Made by a program: the position numbers and the translations under genes. The notes beneath the pieces were generated by a model. It had not been told where the DNA came from. It made no database searches and worked only from the letters and a program-made list of their open reading frames with translations. DNA of 64,000 nucleotides from Paraburkholderia sp. BL21I4N1 (GTDB taxonomy: Bacteria > Pseudomonadota > Gammaproteobacteria > Burkholderiales > Burkholderiaceae), in the NCBI RefSeq assembly GCF_002973525.1, contig NZ_PVEN01000001.1, positions 992,001 through 1,056,000 on the forward strand, read 5' to 3'. Positions 1-7,965 of this stretch are shown piece after piece (position 1 is the first letter of the stretch; every line of letters begins with the position of its first letter).

Positions 1-706
1 CTGGATGAATGTGCTGATCGCCGCACATGGCTGGGTCAATTATCCCTTGGGCGTGCTGTGGTCGCTGTCGGTCGAGGAAGTGTTTTATCTGGCGTTTCCG
101 CTTCTGTGTGTCGCGCTTCGTCGCGAGTCGCGGCTGCTTGCATTCTGGCTGGTGATCGCCGCGATCGGACCGTTGTATCGCTTCACGCATCAGAGCGACG
201 AAGGGGGCTTCCTTTACGCGTATTTCGCGTGTATCGACGGCATCGCGATCGGTTGCTGCGCGGCGGTGCTCGCGAAACGATTCGCGTTGCGAGGGCGCTG
301 GGCGGTCGTGTTGCAAAGTATCGTGGTGGCCGGCATGGCGTATCTGTATCTATATCGCCCCATCGGGGAAACAAATATTCTCGGCGTCACTGCCATGGCG
401 CTGGGAACGGCGGTACTGTTATTGGCCGCTTATGACCGCCGCGACGAACCGCGAGAAAAGCGTGCATGGACTGCGGCGGCGGGCATCGCATGGTTCGGGC
501 GGCAAAGCTATGAGCTTTACCTGTTCCACCTGATCGTACTCGGCGCGATACGCACGGTGCAGCCACCGCGTGTCGTTATTGGCGATGAAAAACTCCTGCT
601 ACTGGCGGTGTTTTTCGCGTCGTCCGCCCTATTGAGCGCCGGCGTGGCGCGGTTTTATTCAGAGCCGCTGAACCGCAAGCTGAGAAACTGGCTGAACGCG
701 GTGTGA
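1..706 (+). CDS. Acyltransferase 3 (OafA/YrhL-like) family protein, 5'-truncated by window
   Basis: The frame is open from base 2 (Trp codon before the first ATG at 5), so the gene starts outside the window. About 234 residues of a polytopic membrane protein are visible. Near the start the segment WSLSVEEVFYLAFP matches the conserved WSLSVEEQFYL motif of membrane O-acyltransferases (acyltransferase family 3), which acylate cell-surface polysaccharides or other extracytoplasmic sugars. Several hydrophobic helices follow, and a conserved-looking RQSYELYLFH segment occurs around residue 165. The last residues are basic and cytoplasmic in style. The substrate cannot be deduced. A GC-rich hairpin follows the stop codon. 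Confidence 0.85.
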   Translation, partial: WMNVLIAAHGWVNYPLGVLWSLSVEEVFYLAFPLLCVALRRESRLLAFWLVIAAIGPLYRFTHQSDEGGFLYAYFACIDGIAIGCCAAVLAKRFALRGRWAVVLQSIVVAGMAYLYLYRPIGETNILGVTAMALGTAVLLLAAYDRRDEPREKRAWTAAAGIAWFGRQSYELYLFHLIVLGAIRTVQPPRVVIGDEKLLLLAVFFASSALLSAGVARFYSEPLNRKLRNWLNAV

Positions 707-711
707 TCGAT

Positions 712-750
712 GGCGGGCGGCCGGGCGGTCGTTAAGAACCGCCGCCCGCC
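712..750 (+). terminator. GC-rich hairpin after the acyltransferase gene
   Basis: GGCGGGCGG (712-720) is perfectly complementary to CCGCCCGCC (742-750). A competing inner pairing GGCGGT/ACCGCC is also possible. GTTATT follows rather than a true T-run, so this is a probable but not classical terminator. Confidence 0.5.
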
Positions 751-969
751 GTTATTACCCCTCGCTGTAGTCCCTCGCTATAACCCCTCGCATCCCACTT
801 CTCCCTCAAGTTTTTCCCATTCCCGCCGTAGACCGTAAAAGTGGCTTCAGAAGTGGCTTCAGCATCGTGGCCCGGCTTTCGTTGGTTCAGGCGTTGGTTC
901 AAGCGCTGTTTCAAGCTATTGCAGCAGGCATTCCGATTCGTGCAGTACCCATCCTCTCTTCACGAAAAC

Positions 970-2781
970 ATGATTTCCTCACTCCGAAGCCGCATCCTGA
1001 TCATTTCTTCCGCCACGGTGATCGGCGCGCTCGCGCTGTCGGGCAGCGCCGCTTACGTCACCGTGCGCGCCAATACGATGGAGACCATCGCGCAGAACCT
1101 GAGCGCCATTGCCGGCGCCAACACGCTGGCGATCGACAAGTGGGTCGATGCCAAGGCGCAGGCCGTCAAGGCATCGGCGGACGACGTCGAGCACGGCGAT
1201 CCGCAAGGCTTCGTCAAGCATATGAGCCGCGCGGACGGCTTTCCGATTACCACCGTCGGCTGGACCGACAAGACCTTTTTCTCGACCAGCGGCACGCCGC
1301 CGGATTACGACCCGACCGCGCGTCCCTGGTATAAGGCGGCAATCGCGGCGGGCGGGCTCGTCGTGACGAAGCCCTACGGCGACGCATCGACCGGCGTGCC
1401 GTTCGTGTCGTTCGCCGCGCCGATGATTCGCAATGGCCAGCCGGCCGGCGCGGTGAGTGGCGCCGTGCCGCTCGAAGGCGTGCGTGAGGTGGTCGCCACC
1501 GTGCACCCGACGCCGTCGAGTCTCGCGTTCGTCGTGACGCGCGACGGCCAGGTGATCGCCCATCCGGACGCGAAGCTGATCCTCAAGCAGGCCACCGACA
1601 TCTCCACCGCGCTCACGCCGGCCGCGCTGGCTTCGCTCGCGCAAGCCGGCGCGCCGATGGAAGTCGAACTGGGCGGCGTGCCGAAACTGTTGAAGGCGCA
1701 ACCGGTGTCGGGCACTGACTGGTATCTGGTGATCGCGCTCGACAAGGCCGAAGCGACGGCGGGTCTTGCCAACGTGTTGCGGGCGCTCGGTATCGCGATG
1801 GTGCTGCTAACGCTGGCGGCGGTCGGTGTCGCCGCTTTCTTCACGTCGCATTCGTTCCGCAGCCTCTCGCAGGTGCGCGACGCGATGGACACGATCGGCT
1901 CGGGCCACGGCGATCTCACGCTTCGTCTGCCGGTGGTCGGCAACGACGAGGTGGCGCAGATTTCCGCGTCGTTCAACGCGTTCGTCGACAAGATCGGCAC
2001 CGTATTACTCGAAGTACGGGCCGGCGTGGAGAACATGAAGACCGCGACCGGCGAGATCGAAATGGGCAACCGCGATCTGTCGCAACGCACGGAGACGTCG
2101 GCCAGCAATCTGCAGCACACGTCGGCGGCGCTCACGGAGTTGACCGCGAGTGTGAAGCAGTCGGCCGAGAGCGCGATGGAAGCGTCGCGGCTCGCGACCT
2201 CGGCGAGCGAGGCGGCGGCACGCGGCGGCGCGGTGGTGACGAGCGCGGTTAGCACGATGGACGACATCGCCCGCTCGTCGGCGCGGATCACGGAAATCAT
2301 CAGCGTGATCGACAGCATCGCGTTTCAGACCAACATCCTTGCGTTGAACGCCGCGGTCGAAGCGGCGCGAGCCGGCGAGAACGGCCGCGGCTTCGCGGTG
2401 GTGGCCGGCGAAGTGCGGACGCTCGCGCAACGCTGCGCGACGGCCGCGCGCGAGATCAAGGACCTGATCCAGTCGTCGGAAGCGAGCGTGGGCACCGGCG
2501 CGCAGCGCGTGCAGGCGGCCGGCGCGGCGATGCAGGAAATCGTCGATGGGATCGAGCGCGTGAATCGCGTGATCGGCGAGATCGACGGCGCCATGCACGA
2601 GCAGAGCGCCGGCATCAGCCAGATCGACCGCAGCGTCGCCGAGATGGACCAGGCAACGCAGCAGAACGCCGCCTTGGTCGAGCAATCGACCGCCGCGTCC
2701 GCGACGCTGAACGAGCAGGCGCATGGCCTGTCGGGCATTGTGGGAACCTTCAAACTGCGTCACGGCGACGCGCGCGCGTAA
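970..2781 (+). CDS. Methyl-accepting chemotaxis protein with dCache sensor domain
   Basis: A 603-residue chemoreceptor that passes a periplasmic ligand signal to CheA/CheW. The order is TM1 (about 8-28), a periplasmic double-Cache region (about 35-280, with the typical [13 protein letters not shown] motif), TM2 (about 285-307), HAMP, then the cytoplasmic signalling coiled coil. The hairpin tip contains [20 protein letters not shown], the hallmark of MCPs. The C-terminus has no NWETF-like CheR-tethering pentapeptide. The frame is open back to a GTG at 841, but ATG 970 is chosen because it opens directly into a basic stretch plus TM1; the upstream 43 codons are Arg/Trp/Phe rich and unlike this family. 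The ligand is unknown; dCache domains often bind amino acids or organic acids. Confidence 0.93.
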   Translation: MISSLRSRILIISSATVIGALALSGSAAYVTVRANTMETIAQNLSAIAGANTLAIDKWVDAKAQAVKASADDVEHGDPQGFVKHMSRADGFPITTVGWTDKTFFSTSGTPPDYDPTARPWYKAAIAAGGLVVTKPYGDASTGVPFVSFAAPMIRNGQPAGAVSGAVPLEGVREVVATVHPTPSSLAFVVTRDGQVIAHPDAKLILKQATDISTALTPAALASLAQAGAPMEVELGGVPKLLKAQPVSGTDWYLVIALDKAEATAGLANVLRALGIAMVLLTLAAVGVAAFFTSHSFRSLSQVRDAMDTIGSGHGDLTLRLPVVGNDEVAQISASFNAFVDKIGTVLLEVRAGVENMKTATGEIEMGNRDLSQRTETSASNLQHTSAALTELTASVKQSAESAMEASRLATSASEAAARGGAVVTSAVSTMDDIARSSARITEIISVIDSIAFQTNILALNAAVEAARAGENGRGFAVVAGEVRTLAQRCATAAREIKDLIQSSEASVGTGAQRVQAAGAAMQEIVDGIERVNRVIGEIDGAMHEQSAGISQIDRSVAEMDQATQQNAALVEQSTAASATLNEQAHGLSGIVGTFKLRHGDARA

Positions 2782-2790
2782 TTTTCAATA

Positions 2791-2828
2791 GCGGGGTCGA
2801 CGTCGCGGCTGCGCGCCGTCGACCCCGC
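2791..2828 (+). terminator. 12-bp perfect stem hairpin downstream of the chemoreceptor
   Basis: GCGGGGTCGACG (2791-2802) and CGTCGACCCCGC (2817-2828) form a perfect 12-bp stem with a 14-nt loop. There is no T-run, so it may act as a weak or Rho-assisted terminator, or only as an mRNA 3' stabiliser. Confidence 0.5.
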
Positions 2829-2908
2829 ATCACGGCTTCCTTCTCCGTTCCTCCCAAGCCTCGATCCCTCGGTGCGCCACGCGTGCCATCCAGACATTTT
2901 TTCTGTTT

Positions 2909-2944
2909 TTGACAAAATGTACAATTCTGGATAGTATGTCCAGA
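2909..2944 (+). promoter_or_regulatory. Promoter with overlapping TCTGGA-N7-TCCAGA operator
   Basis: A consensus -35 TTGACA (2909-2914) is followed after 17 bp by TAGTAT (2932-2937). A dyad TCTGGA (2926-2931)-N7-TCCAGA (2939-2944) is centred on the -10 element, and another TCCAGA half-site lies at 2889-2894. The start ATG (2944) is only 6 nt beyond the -10, so the transcript could be leaderless. The position of the dyad suggests autorepression by the regulator encoded just downstream. Confidence 0.6.
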
Positions 2945-3573
2945 TGACGAAACATACCGCTGAGCAGCGCGCGCTGCTGGACCAGATCAGCCAGATCGCG
3001 GACGGACTGGCGCAGACGTTCGCGCCATTCTGCGAAGTGGTCGTGCATGACCTGCTCGACCCGAAGCACGCCGTACTGGCGATCCATAACAACCTGTCCG
3101 GCCGCGAGGCCGGTCATCCGGCAACGGAACTCGGCCTCGCGCGTATCGCCGATCCGGATTATCCGCAGGTGATCGCGAATTACGCCAATCAATTCGCCGA
3201 CGGCCGGCCCGCGAAGAGCACGTCGATCGGCATCAAGGATTCGTCTGGACAATACGTGGCCGCGCTGTGCATGAATATCGACCTGACACTGTTCCGCGGT
3301 TTGCAAAGCGCGGTCGGGCAGTTCGTCCGGGTCGATGCGGGCGCAACGACCCGGGAGTCGCTCGACCCCGCCGGCGCCGATCTGATCCGCGCGCGGATCG
3401 ACCAGTTCGCCGCGCGGCTCGCGACCACCCCGCGCGCGCTCAAGACCGAAGACCGTCGCGCGCTGCTGAAGGAACTCAAGGAGTCGGGAATCATGGAAAT
3501 CCGCCGCGCCATGGAAGTGACCGCGCAGTACCTGGGCGTCTCGCGCGCCACCGTTTATAGCGATACCAAGTGA
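2944..3573 (+). CDS. YheO/DauR-type PAS-HTH transcriptional regulator
   Basis: This 209-residue protein has the layout of the YheO-like family. An N-terminal PAS-like domain (about 14-130; FCEVVVHDLLDP, STSIGIKDSSGQYVAALCMNID) is followed by a C-terminal helix-turn-helix (about 165-207; MEVTAQYLGVSRATVYSDTK). DauR of Pseudomonas aeruginosa, a repressor of D-arginine catabolism, belongs to this family. The stop codon overlaps the start of the ornithine-cyclodeaminase-family gene by one base (TGATG), so the two are co-transcribed. The regulator probably senses the substrate of the two enzymes that follow; the ligand is not known. Confidence 0.85.
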   Translation: MTKHTAEQRALLDQISQIADGLAQTFAPFCEVVVHDLLDPKHAVLAIHNNLSGREAGHPATELGLARIADPDYPQVIANYANQFADGRPAKSTSIGIKDSSGQYVAALCMNIDLTLFRGLQSAVGQFVRVDAGATTRESLDPAGADLIRARIDQFAARLATTPRALKTEDRRALLKELKESGIMEIRRAMEVTAQYLGVSRATVYSDTK

Positions 3574-4544
3574 TGCCGATCGACGCGCAGCTTCTGTTGC
3601 TCGACAAGGATCACGTCGAGCGTTTGATGCAACCGGCCGACGTCATGGCGGCCGTCAGAGAAGCCTTCGTGCTGCACAGCGATCGCGAAGGCCGTGTGTT
3701 TCCGGTGGTGCGCGAAACGCTCGCAACGGGCGGCATCTTCGGCATCAAGGCGGGCGACGTGCAATCGCAGGGCTTGCTCGGCTTCAAGGCCGCCGGCTTC
3801 TGGCCGGATAACCGCACCCGTGGCGGCGAGCCGCATCAGGCGACCGTGATGCTGATGGACCCGGCCACCGGCCGTCCGGTCTGCGTGATCGACGGCAACG
3901 CCATTACCACGATGCGTACAGGCGCGGCGGGTGCGTGGGGGCTAAAGACGCTGGCGCGCGCCGACAGCGCGAGCGCTTGCGTGTTCGGTGCGGGCGTGCA
4001 GGCGGCGATCCAGTTGCGCTTCGCGCTGGATCACCTGCCCGCGGTCGAGAAGGTCCGTTACGTTACCCATGACGGCCAGCCGAAACCGCAATTCGAAGCC
4101 GCGTTTTCAGCGCGGTGCGAGGTGTCACTCGCAACGGATAGAAACGACGCGGTTGCGGCGAGCGACATCATCATCACCGCGACTCCCGGCGCGGGCGCTT
4201 TATTCGACGCGCAAGCCTTGCAGGCGGGCACCCATCTGAACTGCGTCGGCGCCGATACGCAGGGCAAACGCGAACTGCCCGACGGCGTGCTGGCGCGCGT
4301 GACGCTCGTCGTGGACGACCGGGAACAGGCGAAGCGGATTGGCGAAACGCAGTGGGCACCCGCGACACCCAACGTCGAACTTGGCGACCTGCTCACGGGC
4401 AAGGAGACCTTCCACCGGCAGCCGACGGATATCACGCTGTTCGATATGACCGGCCTTGCACTGCAGGATCTGACCGTTGCGCGCGTGTTGTATCGCCGGG
4501 CGCTTGCCGAGCGGGTGGGGGTCAACATTCCATGGCCGTGGTAG
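3573..4544 (+). CDS. Ornithine cyclodeaminase / mu-crystallin family protein
   Basis: A 323-residue NAD(P)-dependent protein of the OCD/mu-crystallin family. Members cyclise ornithine to proline, or reduce or oxidise cyclic or linear ketimines and imino acids. The GxGxQA-type Rossmann signature is present (VFGAGVQAAIQL, about 140), and the substrate-side motif TTMRTGAAG matches the family's conserved T-RTGA segment. ATG 3573 overlaps the regulator's stop codon; a GTG immediately before it is also in frame. Pairing with a PLP enzyme 75 bp downstream suggests a shared amino-acid pathway. The family spans several activities, so a true ornithine cyclodeaminase should not be assumed. Confidence 0.85.
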   Translation: MPIDAQLLLLDKDHVERLMQPADVMAAVREAFVLHSDREGRVFPVVRETLATGGIFGIKAGDVQSQGLLGFKAAGFWPDNRTRGGEPHQATVMLMDPATGRPVCVIDGNAITTMRTGAAGAWGLKTLARADSASACVFGAGVQAAIQLRFALDHLPAVEKVRYVTHDGQPKPQFEAAFSARCEVSLATDRNDAVAASDIIITATPGAGALFDAQALQAGTHLNCVGADTQGKRELPDGVLARVTLVVDDREQAKRIGETQWAPATPNVELGDLLTGKETFHRQPTDITLFDMTGLALQDLTVARVLYRRALAERVGVNIPWPW

Positions 4545-4618
4545 TGCGCTTGCGGGGCTGTCAGGCCGCAACCGTTCGCTGCATCCGCCCGAAGTAACAA
4601 TCCCTATCGAGAGAAATC

Positions 4619-5755
4619 ATGTCTCAAGCTCAATACATCGATCCGCTTACCGGAACCCGTTATCCGTTCGACGTGCCGCGCTGGTGTTCGGATACGCAGA
4701 CGCCGCTGCTAATCACCGCGCAGCCCGGCATTGGGCGCGACGACATCGACCGGTCTAATCGCTCGTTGTGGCGTTACCGCGCGGCGCTGCCGGTCGATAT
4801 CGCCAAACCGATTTCGATGGGCGAAGGTTGCACGCCGCTCGTGCAGAAAGCGTGGAACGACTTGCGGCCGTTCTTCAAACTGGAATGGTTTAACCCGACC
4901 TGCAGTTTCAAGGATCGCGGCACAGCGGTGATGCTGTCCTTCCTGCGCGGGATCGGCGTCGACGCGGTACTCGAGGACAGCTCGGGCAACGGCGGCGCGT
5001 CGGTCGCGGCGTTTGGCGCGGCGGGCGGCATGGGCGTGAAAATTCTCGCGCCGGCCTATACGTCGCCGGCCAAAATTGCGCAAGTCCGCGCGTATGGCGC
5101 GCAGATTCAACTGGTCGAAGGGCCGCGCGAGGAATCGCAGGCGGAGGCGATCCGGCAGTCGGCGGAGATCTTTTATTCCAGCCACAACTGGCAGCCGTTC
5201 TTTCTGCAAGGCACGAAGTCGATCGCGTACGAGCTGTGGGAAGACTTCAACTTCGAAGCGCCGGACAACATCATCATTCCGGTCGGCGCGGGCAGCAATC
5301 TGCTGGGTTGCGATATCGGCTTCAAGGAGTTGCTGGCGGCGGGACAGATCAAGAAGCTGCCGCGACTCTTCGCATCGCAGCCGTTGAATTGTTCTCCACT
5401 CGACGCGTCGTTCCAGGCGGGCCTGGATGTGCCGGTGGCGCGCGCTGTTTCGAAGACCGTTGCCGAAGGCACCGCGATCGCGCATCCGCTTCGCTTGCGG
5501 GAAATGGTTGCCGCGCTACGCGATAGCGGCGGCTCCACCGTTGCGGTTGCCGAAGACGACATCGTCGCCGCGCTTAAAAAGCTCGCGATTCAAGGCATTT
5601 TCGTTGAACCGACTTGCGCGCACGCCGCTGCTGCGCTCGACGAGTTGACGCGTCGCGGCACCATCAAGGCATCCGAACGAACCGTCGTGTTGTTGACCGG
5701 CACGGGTATCAAGGCAGCGGGTTATATCGCGGAGCTGTTCGCTCAGCCGGCGTAA
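4619..5755 (+). CDS. Threonine-synthase-like PLP-dependent enzyme (fold type II)
   Basis: The protein has 378 residues. The PLP lysine is in SFKDRG (Lys about 98), the substrate-binding loop is SSGNGGAS (about 121-128), and a phosphate-cradle GAGSNLLG follows later. This is the signature set of the tryptophan-synthase-beta superfamily in its threonine-synthase-like subgroup. It is shorter than canonical ThrC (about 430-480 residues) and sits away from any threonine operon, so a catabolic lyase or dehydratase role is as likely. It follows the OCD-family gene in the same direction, 74 bp apart, forming a three-gene unit with the PAS-HTH regulator. SbnA/SbnB and BhcB/BhcD are known PLP-II/OCD pairs, but their PLP partners are of different subgroups. 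Confidence 0.82.
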   Translation: MSQAQYIDPLTGTRYPFDVPRWCSDTQTPLLITAQPGIGRDDIDRSNRSLWRYRAALPVDIAKPISMGEGCTPLVQKAWNDLRPFFKLEWFNPTCSFKDRGTAVMLSFLRGIGVDAVLEDSSGNGGASVAAFGAAGGMGVKILAPAYTSPAKIAQVRAYGAQIQLVEGPREESQAEAIRQSAEIFYSSHNWQPFFLQGTKSIAYELWEDFNFEAPDNIIIPVGAGSNLLGCDIGFKELLAAGQIKKLPRLFASQPLNCSPLDASFQAGLDVPVARAVSKTVAEGTAIAHPLRLREMVAALRDSGGSTVAVAEDDIVAALKKLAIQGIFVEPTCAHAAAALDELTRRGTIKASERTVVLLTGTGIKAAGYIAELFAQPA

Positions 5756-6156
5756 TTGTTGTCGGTCGTGCCGTGTTCGGCCCGCGAGCGGCCGATGCAT
5801 TTGTAGGGGATAAAAGCGGCCGAATGGAGCTAATTCATCTCGGCGCTTCAAATTCGCGCTTCAAAAAAACGGGCTGCAAGAAGGTTGCGCCCGCAATTGC
5901 TTTACGTCATTAGCAGCATCCTGCCTACCGGGCAGCGTCGCGCATTTCTCGTGCAGACCGCGTCTCGCCGCAAGCCTTCAATCTCCCTCCAGTCACGCAA
6001 AACCCGTAATGTCGAGGTAAGCAAAGCGCCATTTCCCCGTAACGGCGCGGTGTTCCAATGTCGTCGGGTATTGAAACGCTCCCCACACGGCCGCTCACTT
6101 GCAATAGAACAGCGGTTAAAGAATAACTAGCAGAACGACATCCGGAGTTAACACCT
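5756..6156 (+). other. Intergenic region, 401 bp, no gene seen
   Basis: No ORF with plausible codon use, no RNA gene and no strong hairpin were seen. It is somewhat richer in A/T than its neighbours toward the 3' end and probably carries the promoter of the phosphoesterase gene; CGGAG about 10 nt before ATG 6157 serves as ribosome-binding site. Confidence 0.5.
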
Positions 6157-7848
6157 ATGTTTTCCCGAGCTTTCCTGTTTGGCGTGTCCGGCATTGCGTT
6201 AGCGGTTTCGCTATACGCATGCGGCGGCAACAACGGAAACGGCAATACGCTGTCGCCGATTTCCGTCCAGAACCAGGCCGCCACCTCCACGCCGATCAAA
6301 CACGTCGTGGTGATCTATAACGAGAACGTCTCGTTCGACCATTACTTCGCGACCTACCCGGTAGCGGGGAACCCGGCGGGTGAACCGGTGTTCAACGCCG
6401 CAGCGGGCACGCCGACGGTCAACGGTCTGAGCGGCACGCTGCTCACCGCCAACGCGAACTTTACCAACACGGCGAACGGCACCGGCGCGGCGAACCCGTT
6501 CCGCCTGGACCGCACGCAAGCGGCGACGGCCGACCAGAACCACGCGTACACGGCAGAGCAGCAAGCCTACGATAACGGTCTGGCCGACCTGTTCCCGAAG
6601 TACACGGGTAAGGGTTCGAGCGGCGGTGCAGGCGCATTTGGCACGAGCGGTCAGGTGATGGGCTACTACGACGGCAACACCGTCGGCGCGATGTGGAACT
6701 GGGCCCAGAACTTCGCGATGAGCGACAACGCTTATACGGACACGTATGGTCCGTCGACGCCGGGCGCACTCGAAGTCGTTTCCGGTCAGAACAACGGCGT
6801 GAAGCTCGTCAAGACCTCGCACCCGGTGTTCAACCTGACGACGGCGTCGAGCTCGTACTACGTCAACGACGGCCAGGGCGGCTTCACGCTGATCAACGAC
6901 GCGGACCCGGCTGGCGATACGTGCTCGAGCGCGACCGATCAGATCCAGATGACGGGCAAGAACATCGGCGATCTGCTGAACGCGAAGAGCCTCACGTGGG
7001 GCGGCTTCATGGGCGGCTTCAACCTGAGCACGGTCAACGCGAACAACTCGACGGGCTGCACGCGCAACACGCTCTCGCCGGTAGTGGGTCAGCCGACCAA
7101 CGACTACGTCCCGCACCACAACTGGTTCCAGTACTTCGCGTCGACGGCCAATCCGCAACACTTGCGCCCGAGCGCGACGGCCCAGATCGGCTACTCGCTG
7201 GAAGCCGACGGCAAGACCGCCGAACCGGCTAACCACCAGTACGACACGGACGACTTCTTCGCGTCGGTGAAGGCAGGTAACTATCCGTCGGTCAGCTTCA
7301 TCAAGGCACCGGCGTTCCAGGACGGCCACGCAGGTTACTCGGATCCGCTGGACGAACAAGCCTTCACGGCCAAGGTGGTCAACTTCCTGCAGCAACAGCC
7401 GGACTGGAAGAGCACCGCTGTGATCGTGGCGTGGGACGATTCGGACGGCTGGTACGACCATGCGTTCGCAAACACGACGAGCTCGTCGTTCGACTCGCAG
7501 GCTGACCAGCTGAACGGCGCCGGCAAGTGCGGCACGGGTACGGCTCCGGTGGGCGTGGGTGGTGGCGTGGTCAACGGCCGTTGCGGCCCGGGCACGCGTA
7601 TCCCGTTCCTCGTGATCTCGCCGTGGGCCAAGGTCAATTACGTTGACCACACGCCGATCAGCCAGGCATCGGTGGTTCGCTTCATCGAAGACAACTGGCT
7701 CGGTAGCCAACGCCTCGGCGGCGGTTCGTTCGACGCGACGGCGGGCAGCATCATGAGCCTGTTCAACTTCAGCGGCAACGGCAACAACCCGACCGTGTTC
7801 GTCGACCCGAATCTGGGTACGGTGGTCTCGTCGGTCCCGGCGATCTAA
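6157..7848 (+). CDS. Secreted phosphoesterase (acid phosphatase / phospholipase C family)
   Basis: A 563-residue exported protein. The first 22 residues form a signal peptide ending LYACGG, close to a lipobox, so it may be a lipoprotein. KHVVVIYNENVSFDHYFATYP (about 49-69) matches the opening metal/nucleophile motif of the bacterial phosphoesterase family that includes AcpA and non-haemolytic phospholipase C, usually written VVVIxxENRSFDxxFG. The second metal-binding region VIVAWDDSDGWYDH is also present. Likely role: release of phosphate from extracytoplasmic phosphomonoesters or phospholipids. A double-hairpin terminator follows, and a di-heme cytochrome gene lies 117 bp downstream, a pairing that may be functional but is separated by the terminator. 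Confidence 0.87.
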   Translation: MFSRAFLFGVSGIALAVSLYACGGNNGNGNTLSPISVQNQAATSTPIKHVVVIYNENVSFDHYFATYPVAGNPAGEPVFNAAAGTPTVNGLSGTLLTANANFTNTANGTGAANPFRLDRTQAATADQNHAYTAEQQAYDNGLADLFPKYTGKGSSGGAGAFGTSGQVMGYYDGNTVGAMWNWAQNFAMSDNAYTDTYGPSTPGALEVVSGQNNGVKLVKTSHPVFNLTTASSSYYVNDGQGGFTLINDADPAGDTCSSATDQIQMTGKNIGDLLNAKSLTWGGFMGGFNLSTVNANNSTGCTRNTLSPVVGQPTNDYVPHHNWFQYFASTANPQHLRPSATAQIGYSLEADGKTAEPANHQYDTDDFFASVKAGNYPSVSFIKAPAFQDGHAGYSDPLDEQAFTAKVVNFLQQQPDWKSTAVIVAWDDSDGWYDHAFANTTSSSFDSQADQLNGAGKCGTGTAPVGVGGGVVNGRCGPGTRIPFLVISPWAKVNYVDHTPISQASVVRFIEDNWLGSQRLGGGSFDATAGSIMSLFNFSGNGNNPTVFVDPNLGTVVSSVPAI

Positions 7849-7859
7849 ACGTCGTGAAT

Positions 7860-7885
7860 CGTATCGACGCGATCGCGTCGATACG
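7860..7885. repeat. 26-bp perfect palindrome between phosphoesterase and cytochrome genes
   Basis: CGTATCGACGC (7860-7870), GATC, GCGTCGATACG (7875-7885) form one continuous palindrome. It can form an 11-bp hairpin in RNA or be a DNA-binding site. It lies 12 bp after the phosphoesterase stop and directly before a second hairpin. Confidence 0.7.
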
Positions 7886-7904
7886 AAGCAGGCAGTATCC
7901 CCGT

Positions 7905-7936
7905 GTTGCCAGCCCGTTTGGGCTGGCAACATTTTT
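7905..7936 (+). terminator. Intrinsic terminator after the phosphoesterase gene
   Basis: GTTGCCAGCCC (7905-7915) and GGGCTGGCAAC (7920-7930) form a perfect 11-bp stem with a GTTT loop, followed by ATTTTTC. This is a textbook Rho-independent terminator in the plus direction. It also shows that the open frame back to 7903 is not coding for the cytochrome gene. Confidence 0.9.
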
Positions 7937-7965
7937 CGCTTTCAGCTTCCCTTGTCGTCGCTCAT

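Noticed and set aside
841..969. N-terminal extension of the chemoreceptor to GTG 841
   Set aside because: Repeated VASxVAS and Trp/Phe/Arg-rich residues unlike MCPs, and the TM1 start fits ATG 970.
6211..7932. 573-codon minus-strand ORF opposite the phosphoesterase gene
   Set aside because: Arg/Val/His-rich translation typical of antisense frames in high-GC DNA; the plus strand has clear family motifs and a signal peptide.
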